27,638 nucleotides of DNA, taken from positions 1 to 27,638 of the IMG/VR virus record IMGVR_UViG_3300021961_000490; one strand, 5' to 3'. The stretch comes from a virus. Below the pieces are notes generated by a model that ran no database searches, was not told the DNA's origin, and was given only the letters and a program-made list of their open reading frames with translations. Shown here one piece after another: positions 20,362 through 27,638 of this stretch (position 1 is its first letter; every line of letters starts with the position of its first letter). Position numbers and translations under genes: made by a program.

Positions 20362-21267
20362 TTACGCCGCGACCTGAGTCGCGGCGGGTGAATCGGCCTG
20401 CAGGCTGTGCAGGTACTCAGCGGCCTTGCTCGCGGCGCTGGCGGCGCGAACGATCAGGCGCTTGTCGTTCTTGAGGGCCTTGAGCCACGATGCGATGTAC
20501 TGGGCGTGGTCAGCACGGGGCTCGGCGCTGATCTGCAGGTCAGAGCACAGGAAAGTGGCGCCCAGCTCCGCGACGAGCTCCTCGGCAGCGTAGGCCTCAT
20601 CGCCGAAGGCAAGGCCCTTGACGCGGTCAAGACGGCTTCTGTGACCAGACCAGTGCACGAGCTCGTGGAGCAGGGTCGCGGCAAAGCATTCCTGAGCGCT
20701 GCTGGTCGGGGTGCCGACGAAGTCGGTGATGGCCGGAACCACGATCTTATCTGACAGGGGGCTGTAGAAGGCGCGGTCAGAGCCCACTGTAACGCGGATA
20801 TCGGCGCCGGTAGCGTGGGCGAAGTCGAGGGCAGCCTTAACCCGCTCGTCGGCCTCTGCGGGCGTCTCAGGGGCCTCAGGAACAGGCAGGGGCTCAACAC
20901 CCTCTACTTGCTCTGCGTTGAACACAGCGGTCTGGCGCAGGAAGGGGATTTTCTTGCCATCCCCAGTCTCTTTGTCTTTGATCTCAAGAGACTTGAAGAA
21001 GACGATGTAAGCGCCGGCTTTCTGGCCAGCGCGGACTTGGCAGCCTTTGTCTTGCCAAGCCTTGTAGGTGCCCCACCTGTGGTCGGCGAAGCCGGCTGAC
21101 CACAGCAGGATCGGATTGATCCCTTGATAGGCCTTGCCAGTGCTGATGCTGATTGGGCGGCGGGCGGTGCCACCGTTGCCGATCCACGGCTTGACCCAGC
21201 CGGTGCCGTGGGTTTCGATCAGGTCAACTATCGTGTTTGTGATGGTCTGGTAGGCGTCGTGCTTCAT
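20362..21267 (-). CDS. ArdC-type antirestriction protein (ssDNA-binding domain + zincin peptidase)
   Basis: The 301-residue protein has the two-domain ArdC layout. Residues 1-120 match the N-terminal ArdC/DUF1738 ssDNA-binding domain (GTGWVKPW, GKAYQGINPILLW, RWGTYKAWQDKGCQVRAGQK). Residues 140-290 are a zincin-like metallopeptidase with HELVH at 201-205 and a downstream EELVAELGA at 229-237 supplying the third ligand. ArdC proteins protect incoming DNA from restriction on entry. The gene is led by promoter module C, consistent with prompt expression after infection. AGGAG lies 6 nt before ATG. The family and both motifs are clear; its substrate is not known. Confidence 0.9.
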   Translation of the reverse strand: MKHDAYQTITNTIVDLIETHGTGWVKPWIGNGGTARRPISISTGKAYQGINPILLWSAGFADHRWGTYKAWQDKGCQVRAGQKAGAYIVFFKSLEIKDKETGDGKKIPFLRQTAVFNAEQVEGVEPLPVPEAPETPAEADERVKAALDFAHATGADIRVTVGSDRAFYSPLSDKIVVPAITDFVGTPTSSAQECFAATLLHELVHWSGHRSRLDRVKGLAFGDEAYAAEELVAELGATFLCSDLQISAEPRADHAQYIASWLKALKNDKRLIVRAASAASKAAEYLHSLQADSPAATQVAA

Positions 21268-21342
21268 AACTTTCTCCTGTATAGACTAGGGCCAATCCCC
21301 AGCGATTTGCGAATAATAAAAGACAACAACTGCTACTGTCAA
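21268..21342 (-). promoter_or_regulatory. Promoter-leader module C (antirestriction gene)
   Basis: On the minus strand TTGACA (plus 21337-21342) and TATTAT (21313-21318) are 18 bp apart, followed by TTCGCAAATCGC, a GGGGATTGGCCC element and ATACAGGAGA. The spacer has a GACA...TTGTTGTC arrangement shared with module D, possibly an operator. Confidence 0.8.
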
Positions 21343-21358
21343 CTACTTTAAGACACTT

Positions 21359-21664
21359 TTAGCCATAGGCCCGGTGGCCCTTGATCCGCCACTTCTGAAT
21401 CACGGCGCGGCCAGTATCGTCTTCATCGACGACGACATAAGCCACAGTCTTCTTGACCAGCGCATAGCGCCAGCCACTATCGTTGACCGGTCGCTCGGAC
21501 ACCCACACGCGGTGGGGGTACTCGGTGTTGCGGCCGGTGGCCAGATCAGGATGCAACACAAGGCCTTCGCCGTGTGTGTCGTACTCGAACAGGTGGCCGC
21601 AGTCACACTCGGTGAAGCAGCCGCCGTCGAGGATGGGATAAACTGAAGAGGGTGCAAATGCCAC
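21359..21664 (-). CDS. Hypothetical Cys-containing protein
   Basis: The 101-residue product starts at GTG 21664, with AGGAG about 7 nt upstream in the conserved ATACAGGAGA leader. It has a short CFTECDCGHLFEYDTHG segment that may bind metal, then a strand-rich part (YPHRVWVSERPVND, AYVVVDEDDTGRAVIQKW). No family is recognised. It follows 21713-21928 and probably shares its promoter (module D). Confidence 0.7.
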   Translation of the reverse strand: MAFAPSSVYPILDGGCFTECDCGHLFEYDTHGEGLVLHPDLATGRNTEYPHRVWVSERPVNDSGWRYALVKKTVAYVVVDEDDTGRAVIQKWRIKGHRAYG

Positions 21665-21712
21665 GGTCTTTCTCCTGTATTGAGGTTGCTGCGCCCCAGC
21701 AGGGGCGATTTA
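21665..21712 (-). promoter_or_regulatory. Leader hairpin without its own promoter
   Basis: CGCCCC and GGGGCG (21692-21707) form a 6-bp stem with a 4-nt loop, followed by ATACAGGAGA and a GTG start. It has the leader half of modules A-D but no -35/-10 boxes, and so acts on a transcript from upstream. Confidence 0.7.
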
Positions 21713-21928
21713 TTAGATAGTTGGTTTAAGAATCCTAAAGGATGGGCTTATGCACTTGATCTCGCGAATTGCCTGCTCGATGCTTTTGTAGGTGTTATGA
21801 GGCGGAAGCAAAGCAGAAACAGTAAACTCGCCTTCCCACTCTTCGATCTTCCAGTGCTTGTCCCATATCTGGAAATCGTACTCGGCGTATCCATCTTCTC
21901 GCTCATATACTTTGGTCAATTTGCTCAT
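21713..21928 (-). CDS. Small hypothetical protein
   Basis: This 71-residue protein has strand-rich segments (YAEYDFQIWDKHWKIEEWEG) and a helix (SIEQAIREIKC). AGGAG lies about 11 nt before ATG, a little far. It is driven by module D. No family is recognised. Confidence 0.7.
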   Translation of the reverse strand: MSKLTKVYEREDGYAEYDFQIWDKHWKIEEWEGEFTVSALLPPHNTYKSIEQAIREIKCISPSFRILKPTI

Positions 21929-22008
21929 GTTGGGTCTTTCTCCTGTATGGGCCGGGGCGAATCCCTAGCGATTTGCGAATCATAAGGGACAACAATTGCT
22001 ATTGTCAA
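21929..22008 (-). promoter_or_regulatory. Promoter-leader module D
   Basis: On the minus strand TTGACA (plus 22003-22008) and TATGAT (21979-21984) are 18 bp apart. The run then has TTCGCAAATCGC, a GGGATTCGCCCC element and ATACAGGAGA. A TAGTTGA repeat lies upstream of the -35 box. It is very close to module C over its whole length. Confidence 0.8.
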
Positions 22009-22032
22009 CTATTATCAACTACTCTCCGCTTG

Positions 22033-22227
22033 TTAGCGCCACCGGCTCCACATACTGGCCGGTTCGGGTCGCTTGTTGCGTTTCCGGGTTCGAGACGACA
22101 ACGGCTCAAACTCCCTCATGTCGCCCTCGGCGTAGGTTTTGACGACGCCGCCCTGCTCGAGGTAGTCGGCGGTATCTTTTAACAGCCGCTCCCGCAGCAA
22201 CTCTTTTTCAGTTTTAACCTCTGACAT
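22033..22227 (-). CDS. Small hypothetical protein with basic C-terminus
   Basis: The 64-residue product starts at ATG 22227 (TAATG overlap with the gene before). It has a helix (EKELLRERLLKDTADYLEQGG), a VVKTYAEGD turn and a basic C-terminus (SRTRKRNKRPEPAS). The QGGxV motif after a helix recalls small phage DNA-binding-like proteins, but no family is certain. A longer frame upstream has no ribosome site. Confidence 0.65.
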   Translation of the reverse strand: MSEVKTEKELLRERLLKDTADYLEQGGVVKTYAEGDMREFEPLSSRTRKRNKRPEPASMWSRWR

Positions 22228-22472
22228 TAGTGCAGGACCCTCTCTTCGTCGGGGGACGGAGCCATTGACACGAGGTCGTAGATGTAGCTCATGTTTCTCA
22301 TGTACGTTGATTTTGGAATATTCGTTTCTTGAAGCGCAGTGCAAAGCAGTGTTGTGAATACCGAAATTAGGTGTTCCGCGTTCACAGACCGCTTTGACTC
22401 TACGCGGACCAACGCCTTGTCCAATTCCTTATAAAGTAAAAGAATCGTTTTTTCTTCTTCGTCTAAAATCAT
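22227..22472 (-). CDS. Small helical hypothetical protein
   Basis: The 81-residue product starts at ATG 22472 behind AGGTGA. It is helical (EKTILLLYKELDKALVRVE, HLISVFTTLLCTALQET) and soluble in character. It overlaps the preceding gene by 44 bp in a different frame. No family is recognised. Confidence 0.65.
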   Translation of the reverse strand: MILDEEEKTILLLYKELDKALVRVESKRSVNAEHLISVFTTLLCTALQETNIPKSTYMRNMSYIYDLVSMAPSPDEERVLH

Positions 22473-22635
22473 CGTCAGTCACCTGCCGTTCTCGTCCAAT
22501 CGTTTTCACAAAGCTGGTGCAGGTTATGCAGTACCAGCCTACCCTGATTCTTTTGCCTTCATCGAACCCGATTACCTGACACATAACTTCGCCGCACGTG
22601 CAGGGGAGCTCATCAAATCTCTCGCTGATTAACAA
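22429..22635 (-). CDS. Small zinc-ribbon protein (TTG start)
   Basis: The 68-residue product begins at TTG 22635, with AAGGAG about 7 nt upstream. Other upstream starts lack a ribosome site. It carries a CTCGEVMC group and a WYCITC group about 15-20 residues later, which together should bind one zinc. The C-terminus is Arg-rich. It overlaps its neighbours on both sides, 23 bp and 44 bp. The role is unknown; a nucleic-acid-binding ribbon is plausible. Confidence 0.6.
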   Translation of the reverse strand: MLISERFDELPCTCGEVMCQVIGFDEGKRIRVGWYCITCTSFVKTIGRERQVTDDDFRRRRKNDSFTL

Positions 22636-22822
22636 CGTCAAACTCCTTAACCGTATGGTCCACAATACCATGCCTTGCTTCGACAAGGCGAACAAAATCC
22701 CTTGCAAAGAGTGGCGCGGGTTTCATGTGCCGCGAGGCCTCCATGTAGATGAGCAAAATGTCGTCGTGGGATAGTGGCTTTTGCCGTAGGAGCCGGGCTT
22801 TTATTTTCTTTAAAAACCTCAT
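22613..22822 (-). CDS. Small hypothetical protein
   Basis: This 69-residue protein has a basic N-terminus (RFLKKIKARLLRQK) and a helical middle (SHDDILLIYMEASRHM). Its ATG overlaps the stop of the membrane protein gene (ATGA). No family is recognised. Confidence 0.65.
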   Translation of the reverse strand: MRFLKKIKARLLRQKPLSHDDILLIYMEASRHMKPAPLFARDFVRLVEARHGIVDHTVKEFDVVNQREI

Positions 22823-23010
22823 GAGCCACCACCTACTATAAGTATTGCGCTCACGAGTAAAAAAGCTATCGTTATGCCTACGGTTACACTAAGGATCGCA
22901 AGTGCTTTAAGTGCTCGTCGTTTCCAACGCGGCTCAGTCCACTCAAGTGTGTTGTAAGGATCAAAGGTGCGGTCAAAACGATAGTGCCGCCTATGGTCGT
23001 GATCATTCAT
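22819..23010 (-). CDS. Small single-pass membrane protein
   Basis: The 63-residue product has a charged His/Arg-rich N-terminal part (residues 1-35) and one hydrophobic segment at about 37-60 (ALAILSVTVGITIAFLLVSA). AGGAT lies about 8 nt before ATG. It could be a holin-like or envelope protein, but no lysis genes are nearby and one segment alone does not decide it. Confidence 0.65.
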   Translation of the reverse strand: MNDHDHRRHYRFDRTFDPYNTLEWTEPRWKRRALKALAILSVTVGITIAFLLVSAILIVGGGS

Positions 23011-23227
23011 TTATCTTATCCTCCAGTTCAATAATTTGGCTTTCATCGAAAGTGTGTAGCAGTTCAACCCTTCTTTTCTTTCCACCTACGCCGACGACTT
23101 CAAGCACTATTGATGTTATGTCTATTTGTTCAGGCAGTCCCAATTCAGCGGGTAGCCTATCGTAGGTCACTTCAATCGGTAAGATTGAATCGGTTAAAAA
23201 CGTAGAGCTTGTCATTTTTGTGCTCAT
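23003..23227 (-). CDS. Small hypothetical protein
   Basis: The product from ATG 23227 has 74 residues; a second ATG four codons later would give 70. It has strand-like segments (LPIEVTYDRLPAELG, ITSIVLEVVGVGG) and an acidic C-terminal helix (ESQIIELEDKINE). It overlaps the gene before by 56 bp. The ribosome site is weak, so the exact start is unclear. No family is recognised. Confidence 0.6.
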   Translation of the reverse strand: MSTKMTSSTFLTDSILPIEVTYDRLPAELGLPEQIDITSIVLEVVGVGGKKRRVELLHTFDESQIIELEDKINE

Positions 23228-23498
23228 TAAGAATTCTTTCCGCCTCCTCTGGGTTGTCAACTCGCAGCAGTTCGCAATATTTTTTAACGACCAGCGATCC
23301 AACGATGTGCGAGAGTTTCATGCCCAAAAACTCGTGCATTTCGCGCAACATCAGATAGTGCTTGTAACGAAGAGTGATTGTATTCTTTCGCCCGTATCTG
23401 TCTTTTGGTGACTTGACAGGCCTGAACGTCGGCTTGCCTTTAGGCCGATGCGAACGATAGGTATACCTGAATGCAACTTTACGAGTTCTGTGTTTCAC
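23172..23498 (-). CDS. Basic hypothetical protein with ribbon-helix-helix-like pattern
   Basis: The 108-residue product starts at GTG 23498, overlapping the polymerase stop (GTGA). The first 40 residues are very basic. The middle, NTITLRYKHYLMLREMHEF followed by LSHIVGSLVVKKYCELL, looks like a strand plus two helices as in ribbon-helix-helix DNA binders. This is a pattern impression. It may regulate or assist replication, since it follows the polymerase gene. Confidence 0.65.
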   Translation of the reverse strand: MKHRTRKVAFRYTYRSHRPKGKPTFRPVKSPKDRYGRKNTITLRYKHYLMLREMHEFLGMKLSHIVGSLVVKKYCELLRVDNPEEAERILNEHKNDKLYVFNRFNLTD

Positions 23499-25345
23499 GA
23501 TGCGCTACCCCACGTCTCTCCTATTTCGATGTCCACCCGCGAAGGCACGTCAAGCTTGACGGCGTCGCGCATGATTTCTGCAGCGGCCTCTGCCTGCTCT
23601 CGAGACTCGACGCACAATGCAATCTCATCGTGTACCTGAAGCATGATGTCGAAGCCGGCCTTGTTGAGTTCAACGAGGGCCTTTTTACATTGGTCACTGG
23701 CGCTGCCTTGTATTAACCGATTAAGTCCCTTATAGGTCATCGCTCTTTTGATGCGAGCACCATACTTCGCATAAGCTTCTTCATATGGTAAGGCCTTATT
23801 GATGCCCCACTCCTGTGGCTCCCACAGCGGAAAGCGACACTTGCGCCCTAACAGCGTGCGAATAGAACCACCCGATACGGGATTCTCAATCTTCTTCTGT
23901 ACCGACTGTACTGTACCGCGTAAGAAGGGCACTCGCGTATGGAAGGTATTTATGAGCGCAGAGGCCTCCTCAACCGTCAGGTCTAGCTCATTGGCAAGCT
24001 TTGCCTTTCCCATTCCGTACATCAACCCAAGCCCAATAGTCTTTGCCTGTTTTCTAGTGATGCCTGCCATATCAGCTACCATCTGGTGGAAGTCGGTATC
24101 AGGGTTACTCAGGTAGGCCTCTGCCATTTTGTCAGCTCCCGGATGATTAAGCAGGTTGGCGTAATGCACAAGCAGCCGTGGTTCCTGCGATGAGAAATCA
24201 CACGCTGCCCAGAGCTTACCTTCTTCGGGCAAAAACAACCCACGTACCATTGGCCCGATGATCTCGTGGCGGGCCGGAACTTGTTGCAGATTCGGCTGGG
24301 CCATGCTGAGTCGGCCTGTAACTGTTCCCCCGCCGTCACCCCGTAATTGATTAATGTGCGAATGGATGCGGCCATCTGCCTCGCTGAAGTCCAGATAAGG
24401 TTGCAGGAATGTGTTGTGTGTTTTATTGACTTCGCGTGCGGCTACAATTGCTTTTGCTACCTTGTGATCGCAACCTTCAAGAAAGCTGCGCGTGAAGCTT
24501 GGTGCGCCCTTTACAGTTCGAGGGTATTCGACGCCCAGTGAGTCGAATGCTTTCGCAATGCTTGCGGCTGCCCATATGTCAACAGAGAGCCCTGCGTCTC
24601 TTTGTATCGCTTTGATAAGATCGCGTTCCTTGCTCTGCAACTCCACAATTAACTGCTCTGCTTTTTGCCGATCAAAACGAATGCCGCGATGAGTAATGCC
24701 GACCAGCACAGGAAGTAGTTCTGTTTCTAACTCAAAGATAGCCTCGACCTCTTCTTGCCGCATCACAATTTGCAAATGGTGCCACAGCTTCAATGTCAGA
24801 GCTGCGTCCTGTTCGGCATATTCGCCCACGTACATCGCGGGTAGTTTCCACAGCTCACGCTTCGGATGAACACCGAAGTCTGCTGCTGCCTTCTTCAAAG
24901 CGTCTTCGGACTTGCCTTCTTTCAACATGTCAAAGCCTAGTGCGTTGAGTGCGTAGCTGAAGCGATTCTCATCCACGAGCCCGGCTGCGATCATTGTATC
25001 GATGATAGTCCCGTGGACCTTGAAGCCTGATGCAAGTAGCCAGCCCAAGTCGTAGGCCGCGTTGTGCATCACCTTGGGACACGGTAGCTTGAGTACATCA
25101 GCTATCCACTGCTCAACAATTCTTTTGTCAAGATTACCACCGCCGCCATGTGCAACAGGGTAGTAGCCACACCAGCCGTCAACGGCTACGGCGTAGCCGA
25201 CGATAAAGCCATCTTTGCGCGGCCATCCGGGACCGAATCTCTCCATATTAGGATCGCAGGTCTCAAGATCGATGGCGATTTCCTTCGCCTCTGATAAATC
25301 GGGAAAGCTCTGTGGCGGCAGCCATTCGCTACTAGTCGGAATCAT
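23495..25345 (-). CDS. polA: DNA polymerase I family A with 3'-5' exonuclease domain
   Basis: The 616-residue protein (ATG 25345; a TTG at 25354 is an alternative) has a proofreading domain with D26/E28 (IDLETCD), N95/D99 (HNAAYDLG) and Y176/D180 (YAEQDAALTL). The polymerase domain has motif A with D383 (CDFSSQEPRLL), the O-helix RKQAKTIGLGLMYGMG (R431, K435, Y443) and motif C HDE (572-574). No 5'-nuclease domain is present, as is usual in phage enzymes. The residue aligned with E. coli Phe762 is Leu439. That form is known in many marine phages and has been linked to slower, more accurate synthesis and temperate life. The gene lies after the helicase and primase. Confidence 0.95.
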   Translation of the reverse strand: MIPTSSEWLPPQSFPDLSEAKEIAIDLETCDPNMERFGPGWPRKDGFIVGYAVAVDGWCGYYPVAHGGGGNLDKRIVEQWIADVLKLPCPKVMHNAAYDLGWLLASGFKVHGTIIDTMIAAGLVDENRFSYALNALGFDMLKEGKSEDALKKAAADFGVHPKRELWKLPAMYVGEYAEQDAALTLKLWHHLQIVMRQEEVEAIFELETELLPVLVGITHRGIRFDRQKAEQLIVELQSKERDLIKAIQRDAGLSVDIWAAASIAKAFDSLGVEYPRTVKGAPSFTRSFLEGCDHKVAKAIVAAREVNKTHNTFLQPYLDFSEADGRIHSHINQLRGDGGGTVTGRLSMAQPNLQQVPARHEIIGPMVRGLFLPEEGKLWAACDFSSQEPRLLVHYANLLNHPGADKMAEAYLSNPDTDFHQMVADMAGITRKQAKTIGLGLMYGMGKAKLANELDLTVEEASALINTFHTRVPFLRGTVQSVQKKIENPVSGGSIRTLLGRKCRFPLWEPQEWGINKALPYEEAYAKYGARIKRAMTYKGLNRLIQGSASDQCKKALVELNKAGFDIMLQVHDEIALCVESREQAEAAAEIMRDAVKLDVPSRVDIEIGETWGSAS

Positions 25346-25350
25346 AAAGC

Positions 25351-26847
25351 TCAAAACCTGAATCCTCTCTGCTCGTTTTTTGGACGCACGATGTGGAGTG
25401 CCTGACGTGCCCGCGTTACCGCAACGTACAACAGGCGGTGAATACTGTCGGCATTACGCTCGTACTCTTTTGCAAAGCGCGGTGAGAGGTCCGTGAGCAA
25501 TAGCACATTGTCCGCCTCGCCTCCCTTCGCTCCGTGAATTGTGGAAAGTTGTATGGGCGGCTTGGAAGTAAGCTTCGTACCCCGTCGCAACACTGCGATC
25601 AGGTAGTCTCGTTTGTCTTCCCCAATTTTACCCAGAGCCTCGTGCCATATGTCCCTGCTCTCGAGGCCGTGGTTATCTGCCAAATACTGCATTGTGAACA
25701 GGCCTTCAGGGTCTGCTCCCTTCAAGTTGCGGTGACCGCGTTTGATCGCATTTGGTCCAAGATATTTATAAACCTGCTTGAGAGTCGAGTGGTTAATCGC
25801 CTTACCTGCACGTAGCCGCTCCCAGCCTATTACTGCTGTAAGGACCGATTCCGAAATGCTTTTATGCCCGTGGCGCTCGAACAACAGGCCTTGAGACATG
25901 AGCCACTTGTGCAGATCGTTGAGCATGTAGTTTGTCGCCGCCATGACCAGCCACTGCCCTGAGGCGACGTTGACCTGCTCATAGTCATTGTAATATTGAA
26001 TGTCGCCGCCGATGGTACGTGGCGCCCAATGCTTTTCCTGCCGATTCTTTATTCGGCGAACAATTGAGTCGGCAAATGAATGAATCCTCGATGGCACTCG
26101 ATAGCTCTGCGATAAGACAGTGATCTCGCCGGGGCAGGCAAGGAAGCTTTCTACGTCGGCGCCGGCCCAGACATATACCGCCTGATCGTCGTCGCCGGCA
26201 ACCCACACACGCTTCGACCTTTCAGACAGCAGCATCACGAGGCGCCACTGCAGCTTTGACATGTCCTGCGCCTCATCAACGATGACAACATCTAATCGTG
26301 GCAGGCGCTCTGGCTGCTCGACAATCTGCTCAAGAAGGTCGGTAAAATCCAGCAGCATCTTCGCCGCCTTGAACTTACGGTAGCTCCGCTCGATGTATTC
26401 GAAGTGGTACCACTCGATGTCAATCTCACTCCTGTTGTAATGAGTACGCAGGTCCTCTCCACGTAGACGAGCAATGTTTATCTCGTTGAGGATTATATTG
26501 TCAGCACGGACCACGAAGTCCTCGCCCTCTGTTCCGGCAGCAACCTCGAGGCCTACACTCTTTGCAAATTCAACATAGTCGGCCGCCGACAGCATGTCTT
26601 TGCTGCCAACGCCAAGGCAGTTGTACGCAAGGCTGTGCAGCGTTCTGAACCACGGAAAGCTCAGGTCCGCGTTCAGTTGTGGGAACTTCTTGATCCCTCG
26701 ATCCCGCGCTTCGTTAGACGCTTTGCGAGTGAACGCAAAATAGCCGATGCTGGTGCAGTTAGTTCCTTGGTCGAGCTCACGCTCGACGATGTTCAACAGC
26801 GTCGTTGTTTTACCACTGCCGGGAGGGCCAAAGATTTTATTGATCAT
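25351..26847 (-). CDS. UvrD/Rep-like superfamily 1 helicase
   Basis: The 498-residue protein shows all core SF1A motifs: Walker A GPPGSGKT (7-14), motif Ia FAFTRKA (38-44), motif II DEAQD (191-195), motif III GDDDQAVY (218-225), motif IV QSYR (247-250), motif V STIHGAKGGEAD (435-446) and motif VI YVAVTRAR (474-481). The length is short for UvrD, as in phage Dda-like helicases. ATG 26847 overlaps the primase stop (TAATG). It probably unwinds the duplex for the polymerase encoded next. No nuclease domain is fused. Confidence 0.95.
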   Translation of the reverse strand: MINKIFGPPGSGKTTTLLNIVERELDQGTNCTSIGYFAFTRKASNEARDRGIKKFPQLNADLSFPWFRTLHSLAYNCLGVGSKDMLSAADYVEFAKSVGLEVAAGTEGEDFVVRADNIILNEINIARLRGEDLRTHYNRSEIDIEWYHFEYIERSYRKFKAAKMLLDFTDLLEQIVEQPERLPRLDVVIVDEAQDMSKLQWRLVMLLSERSKRVWVAGDDDQAVYVWAGADVESFLACPGEITVLSQSYRVPSRIHSFADSIVRRIKNRQEKHWAPRTIGGDIQYYNDYEQVNVASGQWLVMAATNYMLNDLHKWLMSQGLLFERHGHKSISESVLTAVIGWERLRAGKAINHSTLKQVYKYLGPNAIKRGHRNLKGADPEGLFTMQYLADNHGLESRDIWHEALGKIGEDKRDYLIAVLRRGTKLTSKPPIQLSTIHGAKGGEADNVLLLTDLSPRFAKEYERNADSIHRLLYVAVTRARQALHIVRPKNEQRGFRF

Positions 26848-27638
26848 TAGAACGGAGTCTCCCCATAATCCTTAGGTGCGCTGAACGGTGAGTCTTGAGA
26901 AGTGAACACAGGCATTCTCCAGACCCGTGTTGCGCGGCCCTTCAACTTTAGCACGTCACTCTCGGCGCCCATGTCGCGCAGGCGTTGAGAAATCTTAGGG
27001 GCACTCAAGCCGGTGAAGCTATTGCGTTTCAGGTGAACCTCTAAATCCTTCATTCTAAAATACACAACCCCCTTCGCCTCGTCTGTCCAGACACGGCCAA
27101 GCAGAATCTCGTCTCGGTCCATAGCCTGCTGCAGGTGCGTCGTGAATTCTTCAACGAGGTCAGAGAATCGGCCCGTCACTGTCGCGTCTTCGCTCGCCTC
27201 GGTAATCTGCTCCAGCTCAACCATCTCTTGCAGAAGTCCATTTACCATCGATTCCCAGTCGCCTCGTTTCATCGTCGGCGGAAGGATGTTGAGGCGCTCC
27301 ATGCACGCACGTTGAAAGTGCATTTGGTTGAACAGTGACTCTGTTTCCAACTCCACGCGCTTGCCGTTTACATCTAGGAACCACAGGGGCGGCTCGCTGT
27401 TATACTTTGTCAGTGATCCAAGCTGCGGGCTGTCGGGTCCATCTCCGCCCACTCCATACTTTCTCGTGCGGCATAGCCCAGAGTTGCAAAACGATTTAAT
27501 CGGCTCGTCTTTGCACTTGTACTTGTATTCTTTCTTCTCAAGTTGCTTGCTAATGATCTGCAGCTCTTGAATTCCAAGCGGCGGATCAAAGTACTTCATG
27601 TTGTACTCAAGCAATTTGTCGCCCCAGTTTTCAGCAAA
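26847..27638 (-). CDS. Primase C-terminal region (5' truncated by window edge)
   Basis: The frame is open to the window edge, giving 263 visible residues. The N-terminal visible part (KYFDPPLGIQELQIIS, then KKEYKYKCKDEP and CNSGLCRTRKYGVGG) resembles the PriCT-type C-terminal domain of phage and plasmid primases, with three closely spaced Cys. A helical region follows, then a winged-helix-like end (VHLKRNSFTGLSAPKISQRL, then TRVWRMPVF). The archaeo-eukaryotic-type primase catalytic part, if present, lies outside the window. Its position before a helicase and polymerase agrees with a replication role. Confidence 0.75.
   Translation of the reverse strand, partial: FAENWGDKLLEYNMKYFDPPLGIQELQIISKQLEKKEYKYKCKDEPIKSFCNSGLCRTRKYGVGGDGPDSPQLGSLTKYNSEPPLWFLDVNGKRVELETESLFNQMHFQRACMERLNILPPTMKRGDWESMVNGLLQEMVELEQITEASEDATVTGRFSDLVEEFTTHLQQAMDRDEILLGRVWTDEAKGVVYFRMKDLEVHLKRNSFTGLSAPKISQRLRDMGAESDVLKLKGRATRVWRMPVFTSQDSPFSAPKDYGETPF

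Noticed and set aside
20454-20900. 148-codon minus-strand ORF inside the antirestriction gene
   Set aside because: It is a Ser/Pro/Arg-rich shadow frame; the ArdC frame has clear motifs throughout.
1-27638. tRNA genes, CRISPR arrays, insertion sequences and att sites
   Set aside because: No cloverleaf-like region, regular spacer-repeat array, transposase or integrase was seen by reading; a tRNAscan or repeat search was not possible here.

Overview
The window is a stretch of a tailed double-stranded DNA phage, most likely an uncultured short-tailed (podovirus-like) phage of a Gram-negative bacterium. The reasons are a head module with a P22-type portal, a gpT-like major capsid protein, small and large terminase subunits, a family A DNA polymerase, a UvrD-like helicase and a primase fragment. 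Genes are dense, often joined by ATGA/TAATG overlaps, and many short genes have no known function. Several sequences look like those common in marine phage metagenomes; this impression comes from memory and was not searched. No tail, lysis, integrase, tRNA or CRISPR feature is visible, and the window cuts genes at both ends.

Region 1 (1-13685, minus strand) is the packaging and head module, read from right to left: a small gene with a TTG start, terL, a 1792-residue polyvalent-type protein, the portal, a Lys-rich protein, a 61-residue conserved protein, a GroES-like co-chaperonin, a scaffold-like coiled-coil protein, a hypothetical protein, a possible decoration protein and the major capsid protein. 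A UUCG-loop terminator follows, then a truncated zinc-ribbon/HNH-like gene. A strong candidate overlapping gene lies inside the polyvalent gene.

Region 2 (about 13686-15220) separates the large and small terminase genes. It holds a parS-like 16-mer, about 550 bp of GC-rich palindromic repeats, and the only plus-strand genes: three small ORFs with their own promoter, hairpin leaders and terminator.

Region 3 (15113-16945, minus) holds a PD-(D/E)XK nuclease, the small terminase subunit and a DUF7303-like protein, preceded by an intergenic region with about ten copies of GGTTACACC/GGTGTAACC. This is a candidate pac site or replication origin.

Region 4 (16946-23498, minus) is the accessory/early region: an HTH-DUF3310 fusion, a GNAT acetyltransferase, a second DUF7303-like gene, a small exported protein, a DnaJ-type zinc-finger/DUF6011 protein, an ArdC-type antirestriction protein and many small proteins. 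Four near-identical promoter-leader modules (one on plus, three on minus) tie this region and the plus-strand cassette into one apparent regulon.

Region 5 (23495-27638, minus) is the replication module: PolA with an intact proofreading domain and Leu at the E. coli Phe762 position, a superfamily 1 helicase, and the C-terminal part of a primase.
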